Under the pieces are notes generated by a model. It searched no databases and had not been told where the DNA came from. It saw only the letters and a program-made list of their open reading frames with translations. From positions 558,001 through 622,000 of the forward strand of contig NC_089309.1 in NCBI RefSeq assembly GCF_000512565.2: 64,000 nucleotides of DNA, written 5' to 3'. The stretch is from Kwoniella dejecticola CBS 10117. Its lineage: Eukaryota > Basidiomycota > Tremellomycetes > Tremellales > Cryptococcaceae. Each line of letters begins with the position of its first letter. Position 1 is the first letter of the stretch. Shown in pieces: positions 12,646 through 23,126 of the stretch. A program made the translations under genes and the position numbers.

Positions 12646-12912
12646 GCTGTCTTTGTGTACACAGATATGTAGCGTAGAGGAAAGCAAGCAGAAGGAGATG
12701 ATGCGAAGAAGCCTCAATGTGATTTACTCGTAAACAACCTCCACTCGCACGGTCCACCCAAAATAAAGACACTGAGACAACTTTCACAACATATCCTTCT
12801 TCTTCTTCCTCTTCCTTCTTGTGCTCTCTTCCTTTCTATTTGGCCATCGGCATTCATCTTGTGATCGTGTATCCTTTGTGTTCTACCACACAAATGTTGT
12901 CAATCTCATACA

Positions 12913-15616
12913 ATGTCAATCTCGAACCCATCTCATCTGTTGATTTCACGGAATTCACCTAGATCACCGGCCCATCCTCAACTAGCTCACGCTTCAACCT
13001 CTCGTCATGCGCATGCTACTTCTTCCGGTCTGCCTCACCCTCAACCTCGACCAAACATACTAGGCCGATGGGGCTCATATTCTGCGGACGAGATCTCTGC
13101 ACCATTCAATGCCAATATGGACTATCAAGCCCGCAACGAATCAGGGGTAGATACGTTCCAACGTGCCAACGAGGATCTACCGAACTTTCATCGCGGTCAA
13201 CCAAGTCATACCGAGCATGATGGGGAAGAGGAGACGACGATCGATGTACATCCAACTTTCTTGCCTGATAGCGCTATGCCGGGAAAAGTCAAGGTGATAG
13301 TGGGCAGAAACGAGTTTTGGTGTCATAAAGAAGTACTTTGGTTCGCTAGTCCGTTCTTTCAAGGTTTATTACAGGGAAAGTGCGTCAGCTTCGGACTCCC
13401 TGTGCATGTTTCACAATGACAAGTATGCTAAGCTGATCTCATAGTACTGTATCAGCTGGGCAGAGACGACCCATACATTCGCCATTGACATCTCACCGAC
13501 ATCGTCTATCGAATGCCCATCATCGCCTCCCACAGATACAGATCCGCCAAGTCCTCATCCTACTGCGACGGCGGCTGCAACCCAATCTGCTCCGTCTCTG
13601 CCGCTCCCAGGTCTTCCTGGCTCAGAAGACGAACCAACTCTCCATTTAGAATTCAGCGCCGAAGACCGTCGCAGTCAACCTGACGATGCCCACCGCGAAA
13701 TCCAGCCCCAGCATCTACGTCCTTTGAGTAAGCCGGAGCTGAATCTGGATAGGTCGAGCGATCCGAGCGTGGCTGAGATACTCAGAGAACTGAGGGAACT
13801 ACCTGAAACTCCGGATGGCGTCACAAGAGCGATATCAGACGTCTTAGAAGAATCAAATACGGCAAACTCTTCTACCATTACAACCTTGCCGGAAGACATC
13901 ACTGGACCTCTACCATCCGCATCCAACGTATCCACTTTGACTGAGTCGTGCTCGAACCTACATCCTACCGCCATCGAGACCGGCATTATCTCGGAAGAGG
14001 AACAGCAGCAAATACCGATATCTCCCTCTGCAAGCATACACGGCGTTCAAACCGGAACACCTACTGCTGTCGAAGATGCCCACCTAGACCGCTCTCCTCG
14101 CGTATCTCGACCAAGGCATTCAGTGGGCAGCGGAAGTAGATCTACTATCCGACATTCATTCTCTTCTGGTATGGCTATGAACCATCCTGCGCAAAGAGGG
14201 GCACACGCTCTCGAAGCTGTGGTGGAATTGCATGAGGAGAGCCCAGCAGCGTTTCATGATTTTTTGTTTTGGGCTTATCCGCAGTAAGTACGCTTTTCTT
14301 CAGGGCAATCAACGCCGCTTGGTCAATTTCCAGTACTGAGGAGGTTTATAGTCTCGAGTGTAAAGCGACGTGGACCAATGTAGAGAATATAGGTCGGCTC
14401 GCCGGGTCCCAACTCTCTACCTAATTTATCGCTGACATTCATGAATAATGTTAACAGCGCCTCGCGCTATCTCTCAAGCTCATCGTTCCCGCTCTCCAGA
14501 AGCTCTGCGAGCATTTTCTGATGACCCATGCGTCGGGCCGACCAGTCATGGCGCTCTCCTTGGCGGAGGAACACTGCATCCCGGAGCTGTACAGAGAAGC
14601 CAGTCGATTCGTTCTGGATCAACGTGAGTGTCGTTCACTGCAGCATCTTTCATCATTACAGGAATTCCTCCTCATTACCTCTCTTCATGAGGTAATCACA
14701 CGGAATGCCAAGTGCTGATTATGTCGTGCGTTAGCAACGTGGGATCAAGAGGAAATGCAATGTCTGAGCGCTCAAACGCAGCTCAAGCTATCAAGCAGGT
14801 ATGCCCTGCCGACCCTCTACCAGCTCCACCTATCCTACGATCTGTCAGGTGAATGGCCTGAGACTGATCTGCTTGATGAATGAACAGGCGGAATTGGTTC
14901 CTTGAGAGATTACTGAAACTAGGCAGTATAGACGTCAAGAAGGAGTATATTTGTGTAAGTGAGAATCAATCTTAGCTGAAGCTTCACATTCAATAGAAAG
15001 ACTTCCTTGTTGACGGGTGTTCCTTTTATGGCCATCAATTTGCTCGTTCGCAGCGAGCAGATTGTCCTGATCCGATCCGATGTCAAACACAGCTCGACGA
15101 AAAATGGAGACAAGCTTATTCAGCTGTATGCCGATATGGTCCACCTCAACCTTCAGTCGCATTCAGGTAAATCCCGATATTCCTCGTGTCAAGTGAGACA
15201 GATAAACCGTTGAAGTTGAAGTAAGGCTCTGCTAGGTGTTTGAGACAACTCGAAACGCTGCCTACAAATCCAAGTTTGGTCATGTCCCATCCGCTATGCC
15301 AGAGTGCAGCTAAAACGTGGGTGATGAGTCGTAAGTCGAGGTTGTGTCCATGAATAATCTTAAAGTCGCAGAGACCATCTTCTTGTAGCTTCATGTGTCC
15401 TATAGCGAGGAGCTTCGGTTGACGCTTGACTCGATACGACTTGGTACAGTATTCGACAGGATGTTCCAGCCAAAGCTGGTCTACTCCAACCCAGGGACCG
15501 AAAAGGTGCGTGATACAGATTCAAATGACCGCGGCTGGGTCTGCGCACTTGAATCCAAGCTTACCTGTCACACGTACACGTTCTCGCAGTACTGGTTGTG
15601 GATAACCATGAGTTGA
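12913..15616 (+). CDS. BTB/POZ-like protein with a long insertion in the BTB fold
   Basis: The N-terminal ~120 residues are Ser/His/Pro-rich and probably disordered. A BTB first half follows (VKVIVGRNEFWCHKEVLWFASPFF, then LLQGNWAETT across a phase-2 junction 13379/13456). A ~245-residue disordered stretch follows, and then a second half resumes (EAVVELHEESPAAFHDFLFWAY, LKLIVPALQKLCEHFLM, ALSLAEEHCIPELYREASRFVL), which resembles BTB beta/helix elements plus the start of BACK. Exons resolved with consistent phase are 12913-13379, 13456-14283, 14352-14379 and 14458-14623; three to five smaller exons follow to the TGA at 15614-15616. The C-terminal part has a Cys-rich patch (RADCPD, RCQTQ) and a helical tail (SEELRLTLDSIRLGTVFDRM). 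BTB proteins often recruit substrates to cullin-3 ligases, but nothing here proves that. Later exon borders are less certain than the first four. Confidence 0.72.
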
Positions 15617-16265
15617 CGAAATTCGGTTGCTTTCTCTTTCTCTTGAATGATCTTCTCTTCCGATCCTTGTCAGTTCCAGCAAGCGGGTGGTCACATTGCA
15701 TATCGCTGTCAATGTCTTTGTCGTTGTCAAACATAAACATTTTGGGCATGTCGTTCGTACTGTGTACTGTGCAGATTCATGTACTCTACAGTACTGTACA
15801 CTTGTTGACAAAATGCAAAATGATTACTCCACGGTGACAAGATCAGGATCAGACGTCTGTCGTCTCCGCTGTTTGATCTGATTGGGCAGAGCATCGAATG
15901 CAAGAGTAAGAGTACATGATCGATCGATCGATCGATCGATCGATCGAGTGCTCTATATCTGTTTCGCTTGCGGCATTTCGCGGAATAATACACGTATGAT
16001 AGTACGATAGTGATACTGGAGTACAGCACGATGCATGCGGCATCGAATCTGAGTGACAAGTCAACTTTTTCAGATGGAAATTACATTACACAAATACAGA
16101 TACAAATACAAATAGAAATACAAAATCAGATGAGCGAAAAGCGAAATACAAAGTGTAAATTGTAAGTTGTAAGATGTATAATGTATAATGTAAAACCTAG
16201 ATACAACGAATGAAGACGATTGACTTATCGCTTGTCATGGCGAATACTGCTCGTACTCGTTGCCG
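15617..16265. other. convergent intergenic region with simple repeats
   Basis: About 650 bp between two stops facing each other (BTB gene + and TMEM41-like gene -). It holds a (GATC)n tract and, at about 16080-16200, an A-rich degenerate repeat of the type acaaatac/gtataatgt. The open frames listed on both strands are short and repeat-derived. No gene supported. Confidence 0.55.
15918..15947. repeat. (GATC)7.5 microsatellite, self-complementary
   Basis: An uninterrupted 30-nt tract of the tetranucleotide GATC. The unit is its own reverse complement, so either strand can fold back on itself. It lies in a convergent 3' region between two genes. Confidence 0.97.
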
Positions 16266-18639
16266 TTAAATCTCTACGCCATTCGAGTCTCGCGAAGTGA
16301 TCGAGCCGTAGTTCTTATTTGACTTCGACCTGGTCGACAGATTGGTGTTATGCCTCTTCATCGATTTCGGCCTCTGAGCATGACTGTTCGCATTCGCGTT
16401 CGAGCTTGATCTCGATCGGGTCCTAGTCGGATTATAAGTGACCGTGTGGATCTGTCCCGAGGGGTCATATACCGTATATTGATTTTCCCATGATGGTCTT
16501 CTTTCATCCATCACCGAGGGAGGAGCAGGCGCAGGCATAGGAGAAACAATCCCACTTCCACTTCCACTTCCACTTCCACTTGCGCTCTGTGACGGTGTAG
16601 GTTCGTGCCCGATCGAACCTTGTTGAGCGTCTAATAACCTTTCTTCTAATTCCCCAAACCTCCCGTCTTCCCCATCTTCTTCCACATAACCCTCGTATCC
16701 CTCGTATCCCTCTTCATCATCGTATTCATCTTCATCCTCATCGTGGATGATCTCTAATTGTCTACCTTTAGCTTTGATCAATTTATTACCCATTCCATCT
16801 CCTTTACTAGGCAAAGAAAGCACAACACCACTATCAATCGCATGATACCTTCTCCCCTGAGTCCCGTTGATCGGGGGGACATCGATATCCCTTTCGTCCC
16901 TGTTCGACTCCGTGAATACTTCTTCTGCTTCGCCGAGATCGCCCAGGTCTTTCTTGAATACGCGCTTGAGGCCTACGGGGATCAAGACGGCCACGACGAC
17001 AGCCAGGAGACCGAGGATGTTTCGGAGTGAGAGGATATGGAAATCTGCAGCGGAGGTCATTGAGTCCAACGAGGAGCCGATGGTCACGTGGATGACCGAG
17101 ACTGGAGCGATACCTATTTCATCGATGTCAGTCACCATAACCTCGGATGAGTGGATGAGTGCAAGGGTGGATGTAGGTAGGACCGCCATCGAAGTCATCG
17201 AAGCCAACGTTAACTCACCGATGAAACAACTGGACCAGAACATGAACATGCCAATACCCAAATGAGGAGCGACGAAATTGGCGACCCAATGCGGAGGGAA
17301 CGGGGCTATTCGAAGGACTAGCAAGAAAGCGAAGACGCTATCCCACGTCACTTTCTTGCCCTTCTTGGGATCGCCCATTATTTTGATTCGCCAGGTTTCG
17401 ACTCGGGCGCGATAGAATGGCATAGTAAGTAAGGGCGGTGCGAGTAGCGAGGAGAGGGTGTAGCACAATAATGAGCCGAATGCGTCGCACTGAATATGAA
17501 ATCATTGTCGTCAGCTCGATCGGGTCCAGTAGACGCAAGTAAGATCAGGTCGATGAGCTTGAGGTTTGGGTCAAGAGTTTTGAGAACGATCGGAGTAGAA
17601 GATTACGGGGTTGCACGAAAAGAGAGGGAGAGGGGAAACGAGGCGCATACTCACCAAACAACTGAGAATAAGCCCGTATACCATCCCGTAAGCTGCCCCA
17701 AACAGGATCGAGATATACATCGACCCAGGCAAAGTAAACGTTTGGACAAAGAGGTATGTGACTACCGCACAAGCTAATATCCTGAACGGATAACGTGTCT
17801 TGTACTTCTGGAAAAGCGTACTGAATAATATTAAATCAGAAAACAGGGGAAAATCAACAGATCAGCTCTCATAGTTCATCAGTCTTGGTAGGTGATTTGA
17901 TTTGAACGATGGAATGATGGATTGATCGTCAGACTGATAGTTGGGAGGTGACTATTTTTCCATTCGAGGACTCAACTCACTTTAACGCTTGTAGATCTGC
18001 AAAACTCCTAGGAAGCTTAACTACGCCTTTATCCTCTTCGTCCAACTTGGGCATCCCGAAGTAAAACGTACAAACCACTACTACCGTGAAGATCGTGAAG
18101 AGTATCGAGAACTTCACGGCGGTGACGAAGTAAGGGCCTTTGTACCATTTCTTCTTTGCTTTTCCACTTATCAAACCTGTATTTTCATCCGCCCCTGCCT
18201 CATCTGCATCACCTGCATCACCTGCTCTATTTGTGTTGAATTGAGAACGATCTTCTCCATTGGAATTGATGTTGAGATTGAGATTGTCAATGGAGGACGG
18301 CGGAAGATCGCCTTCCTCAGCTAGGGAAGATGAGTTGCTATTTGTCCTACTTAATGGTAATGAGGACGGTCCTGATGCTGAGCCTGAGCCTGAGCCAGAT
18401 CCCGAGCTTGAAGCTAGACCAAAGGATGTAGACTTCATATGGCTAGGTAAAGATGAAGCGACTTGATCTTGTTCGTTGGCTATTTCCGAGTCGGACGGTT
18501 CGTGGAATGTAATGATGGTTGAGGACTTCTTGTTGATGAATGGTGGTTTGGGGTATGCTGAGGCTGAGGACGACGGTGACGGTGACGAGGTGAGAGGGAG
18601 GATGGGCGATGTGTATGAGGGTGGTCCGGGAGGCGTCAT
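16266..18639 (-). CDS. VTT-domain (DedA/TMEM41-like) ER membrane protein
   Basis: TMEM41/VMP1-type VTT proteins are ER phospholipid scramblases linked to autophagy and lipid mobilisation. Four exons (17981-18639, 17655-17820, 17219-17489, 16266-17113) total 1944 nt, 647 residues. The VTT core reads TYLFVQTFTLPGSMYISILF then GAAYGMVYGLILSCL, LLCYTLSSLLAPPLL, VLRIAPFPPHWVANFVAPHL and, across an intron, a GIAPVSVIHVTIGS block. These match the TMEM41 pattern (F-P-G-S, L-R-I-x-P-F-x-P-W). The ~210-residue N-terminus before the first membrane segment and the ~250-residue C-terminus are disordered and each carries a GSGSGSG run encoded by 6-bp repeats, so the protein is much longer than human TMEM41B (about 290). 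The C-terminus also has acidic runs and a GYEGYEGYV repeat. The start at 18639 (MTPPGPPSYT) follows an in-frame 50-codon leader judged to be UTR. Confidence 0.85.
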
Positions 18640-19469
18640 TGTGTGTGTCACAGTGTATAGTGTAGTGTATGGTGCGATGCTGTGTTTTATGCGAGGTTGT
18701 ATGTGAGTGAATGTGGACAGAGATTTATGATACAGGAAGTCCTTAGAAGAGAAGAGAGCGAACGAATGATCTAAGACACGCTGGATCAAGGCTGGCTTGG
18801 CTTGAAAGGATGTTATGTTCTTGCTGTATTCCCGTATGTTATTGCTGTATCCCTATACCAGTCCACTTCTGCGTCTACTCTTCTACTGTGATACCATATG
18901 CACTATGTTGATGTGTTGCGCTTGATGACATCTACGATCTACGTGGTGGTCATTTGAGTGAGTATGTGTGTGTGTTCTATAGTCCGTTGATGATTCAGAT
19001 GAGTTACAGTATAAGGATGGACTACGTTGACTGCCTATATTCGGCCGCGGTCCAGCTGATTTACCGCGTATGGTGATTGTTTTGATCATCTTGGCTTGGC
19101 TCTCTCTCTACGTTGGAGTGGTTCGATGACCATGAGTATGACTGTATGACTAACCCTGAGTGATCAATCAATTAAAACCTCGTGGCAAGTGGCACTAACC
19201 CAATCCAGCGATTCACCGACACATCGATTCACTTTCATCCCAATTCCGATTTCAGCTCAATCAGACGTACATGTGCACGCAATGTTATGCTGACGCTGTT
19301 GCTGACGATCCTATAAGACATGGGTTATACATGTATCATTTGATATGAAGATAGGACCGCTACTAGGAGACCTTTCTCACTAACAAGCCCACGATCGTCC
19401 TTCTGATCTTTCTTGACTGTTTTCACACATCGCCTTCCACAGCTCAACCTAATTCAATCGATTCTCCCC
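18640..19469. other. intergenic region, TMEM41-like promoter and nucleoporin 3' UTR
   Basis: About 830 bp between two minus-strand genes. Minus-strand frames here are short and composition-biased. A short GT-rich run near 18960-18975 is the only repeat noted. No gene supported. Confidence 0.45.
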
Positions 19470-22400
19470 TCACCGTCTAGGCGCATCGCACACCGTACAT
19501 TTCTCTTTCGCACTATCAGGGTTCTTCAACATACACGTACCGCACTCCCATTCTCCTGCTCCAAACATCGGTTTTGACGGCGCAGCAAGTCCACCAAGTC
19601 CACCGAACCCACTAAATCCACCTGTCCCAGAAGCAGAAGTGCTAAATTGGGGCTTCGGAGCAGGTCGCGGTGCTTCACAGACTGTACATTTCTCTTTGGC
19701 CGATTCAGGGCTCTTCAACATACACGTATCGCACGTCCATTGTCCCTCTGAAGCCCCACTGCCAGTGCTTCCCCCTATCAAGGTCGAACTTGCAGTGGAG
19801 GCTGAAGATGAACCAAATGAAAATCCCTGCTTGGGTGCTGAGGACGGTAGATTCGTAGTGGTTTGACCGAACCCAAATCCGAAGGAAGGTGCAGATGTAG
19901 ATGTAGACCCAGAGGTCGTGGACTTTGGTCGAGGTTCTTCGCAGACCGTACATTTCTCTTTGGCACTTGCGGGGCTCATGAGACCGCATAAACCGCATTT
20001 CCAATCCTTCTCTTCGGCCTCAGCTTGAGGAGCCATATCTGATTCTGAGGGTGAAGGAAGGGTGAATTGGAACGAACGGAGTTCTCGCTTCTTAGCTTCC
20101 TCCAACGCAGCAGCTTGAGAATTACTTGAGGCAGTGGATTCGAGCGGTCGAGGTAGAGTGAAAGTGAAGAACGGTAAGGCCGGTTGAGCGATCTTTAGAG
20201 CCGAGTCTTTGGCCGATAAGTATATCTTACTGGTGTCCAGCTTGGCGGGTTGAGCCTTCTCAGGCGACTTCGATCGTTTGTCATCGATTGACTCATTATC
20301 TTCGTTCGGTATCGGCGTAGTGGAAGGCTTGCCAAATGCAAATGTAGGTTTCGGGATAGAGCTAGCATTATCACTTGAAGAAGCGATGATGGAGTTTCGC
20401 AGTGGTGAATCGAAGGCATTCGCATTCGCTTCCGCAGAACCGCTGGGAGTGATTGCTGGAGATTTAGGTAAAGGCTGATTGTTGAATGTGATAGAAGGCG
20501 TGGTGAATGGCTTGAATGTCTCTGCTTGTGGGATCTTCATCGACGATGAAGCGGTTCCTAAGCTGGAAGTGGGCGCCGGCGCTTTCGCAGAGATGGAGGG
20601 TGGCGGAGAAGGCGCTCTAGATGACGATGCTTGAGATTCATCGAAAAGCTCATCAATCTCCATTATATCGTCATCCGTAGGAGTGGGGGTGTCCACCCTG
20701 CTTGAGCTTCTCAGAGATCCGCCTGGTTTCTCCCATGGTCTGACACCTTGGATCCTTTCGATCGTAGTCAAAGGCTTGCTGCCTTTCATAGCTTCTCTAT
20801 TCGATTCCAATTTGGCAGCGGCACCTCGTGTCGGGGTTCGTCTAGCCGGAGATCCGCCATTGACGGATCTGCCTAAGCTTTTTCGAGGGGTCGATCCGGC
20901 AAAAGCTGTACTTGGTTGAGTGGGAGGTACGGCAGGTATAGGAGTAGGGTTGAGAGAAGTACGATCGTATGGATTGAAGATGACCGGTTCGGCTTTTCGT
21001 GTGGGTATCACGGGTCCGATTTCTGCATCTATGATGTCCATGATGATTTCGGCAGCACGCTTCTTGCCTGCTATTTCCGCTTCTTGTTTCTTTTTTGTCT
21101 CGTCATCATGAGCACTAGAAGGCTCAGATGCGTTGCGACTCAACGGTGATGGTCTAGCTGGAGTGCGAGACGAGATCGGTAATTTCTGTGTGCCCTTGTC
21201 ATAAACGGCCAAGGCGGGCATAGATATACTTGAAGATAAAGATGAGCCAGGTATCCGAGACGGCGATATAGATGTGGAGAAATCGACGTCCATGCCATTT
21301 TCCTGCTCATCATCGACCTTACGTTTCTTGCCGTTCAACTGGTCTTCGAAGTCGGCATTGCCAAAGTTGAAAAGAGGTTTGAGGCTGGATTTCTTGGGTT
21401 GAGGTAACATCCTCCTAGGTGACATACCTGGACCCAAATATCTCTGCCTGTATGGTGATCCACCGGTACTGCTGGATTGTGTACCGACTGCAAATACCTT
21501 TCCAGGCGTTGAAGCTTGATTGCCACTATCGCGGGATTTCTGAGGTGTAGATAAAGAAGCGAAGGAGTTGGACGATCGGATACTCCATGGGTACGATCCA
21601 GCTGCCCAGCCTCCTCGGCTTCTATCCTTGCTTTGAGTGTAGTTATGAGAGAAGTCAGACTTAGTTGGACTTCCACCGAATTGAGATTCAGATTTCATAT
21701 TCTCCGTCAAGCTTTCTATGACTCTGAAATCGTCTGAAGTCATATGTTGCCCTTTCTTGGCTTCCAAGAAGGCAGTGAGCGCTACCGACGATGCGGAAGA
21801 CGATAACCCTTCTATCTGCTGCGGTGCCAGTGGCGGCTGCGGTTGCGGAGTCGAGGAGGGAGGTAGAGGGCTACGTTGTGGAAGTTTTCCTCTGGATAAT
21901 GTAGTAGCATCCATCGTCTTGATCTTTGATGGCAAGATGTATTGTGAGTGCGTGGAAGGCGACTTGGCCGTCAAAGTGGGCATCGATGGAGATGGTCTGA
22001 TGTGGTTGTGATTGAGGGTAAAATGACCTGGAGCAGTGGGTGTCGGGGGTTCAAGTATGACGTGAGAATTGGAGGAAGCTTCCAGACCCAATCTAGCCGT
22101 TTGCCTCCTTCCTCCAGGGATTTCCTTGGCTCTCCAATCACTGGCTCGGGTATCAAAGTCTGCTCCTGATCGTCCGGCAGCAGCCGCAAGAGTGAACATG
22201 TCCTGGCCGTCCATCTGAGAAGGAGGCTGGCCATTCCATTCGTCCTCTGAACCAGATTCGGATTTCGTATCTTGGTCGCCCTCCGTGATCCGGAGCGGTG
22301 TCGGCGCATCATTCGAATGTGTGGGTAAGACCGACGAGGAAGATTTAGTGAAAGGGGACGAGACGTAGCTGACTATCGATTTTAAGGTGGCCAGAGGCTA

Positions 22401-22581
22401 CATCGGAAATGATGTCAGCCAGCGATCAACGGGATGCAGATCAAGAAGGGAAGGAAGGAAGGCATTTTGGGCTCACGGTGATTGATGCTGATTTACGGAG
22501 TCTGGAAGGTTCAGGTCGATTGTAAGGCGTTCGAGCGATTCGCTCCGCCCTAAGATCTCGCTGCGATGATGATCGCTCCAT
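19470..22581 (-). CDS. nucleoporin with three RanBP2-type zinc fingers (Nup153/Nup1 class)
   Basis: A nuclear-basket type nucleoporin by architecture. Exon 1 (22477-22581) starts at MERSSSQRDLR and exon 2 (19470-22397) joins in phase to PLATLKSIVSYVSSPF. That hydrophobic/basic helix resembles the membrane-binding amphipathic helix at the N-terminus of Nup1/Nup60/Nup153 proteins. The middle ~750 residues are Ser/Pro-rich and disordered, with a basic KKRKVDDE site that could be a nuclear signal, and scattered FGF/FGFG motifs (FGFGFGQ, FSGFGG) near the end. Three near-identical C-terminal zinc fingers follow the W-x-C-x2-C-x10-C-x2-C pattern (WKCGLC, WTCDTC and WECGTC, each ending in CTVCE/D-x-PR). 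These fingers bind Ran-GDP in animal Nup153. The third finger ends directly at the stop codon. The protein is about 1010 residues. Confidence 0.85.
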
Positions 22582-23126
22582 GATGAATGAGTGATGAGGC
22601 CTGTAATCTGCTTGATCTAATTCTGAGCTTTGGTATGGCAGCTGTGGTGTCGACCCGACTTGAATATTAGCTGAAATTGTTATTGAAGGGTAACTTCGGT
22701 TTGACCGCCGGAAAGGGTGACTTGATGTGTCTGTGCGTCACACTGACTGGGTCGGTCGATTTATTTCTCAATGCGACTTTGAGAAGGGCAAGACAGGATC
22801 ACTTTATCGTGGATAGGGGATGTCTTATTGTACTTGTATGCCTTGGGAAGCGGACACACACACAACGATGGGCGAGGAAGGGTAGTCTTAGGATGGTTCT
22901 GATGGAAAGCTAGGTCGGGTAGAAACTAATTGATCCGCCCGTTTAAGCTCTCCCTAAGCCACGTGATTTGGATTGAGGCTTGACTTTGTGACGCGTCAAG
23001 TTGATGTCACCGTGAACATTACTATTACTCAAATCCCATCGATCAGCGTCGTAAAATTCGTGTTCTTACACTTGATACTGTGATACTGCACCATCTACCA
23101 GCTTGTCTCAGTCACTCAAAGACACC
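22582..23126. promoter_or_regulatory. divergent intergenic region, nucleoporin / DNA ligase I
   Basis: About 545 bp between divergent starts. It contains an ACGCGT box 131 bp upstream of the ligase ATG and a plus-strand open frame with no ATG-initiated coding evidence. Confidence 0.55.
22991..22996. promoter_or_regulatory. MCB-type box (ACGCGT) upstream of DNA ligase I
   Basis: A perfect palindromic ACGCGT lies 131 bp before the ATG at 23127. In ascomycete yeasts this MluI cell-cycle box recruits MBF and is typical of G1/S genes, including DNA ligase CDC9. Function here is inferred from that parallel. Confidence 0.5.

Noticed and set aside
15727..16064. Minus-strand ORFs across the (GATC)n tract.
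   Set aside because: Their translation is repeat-driven (Asp-Arg-Ser-Ile runs) and there is no start or splice support.
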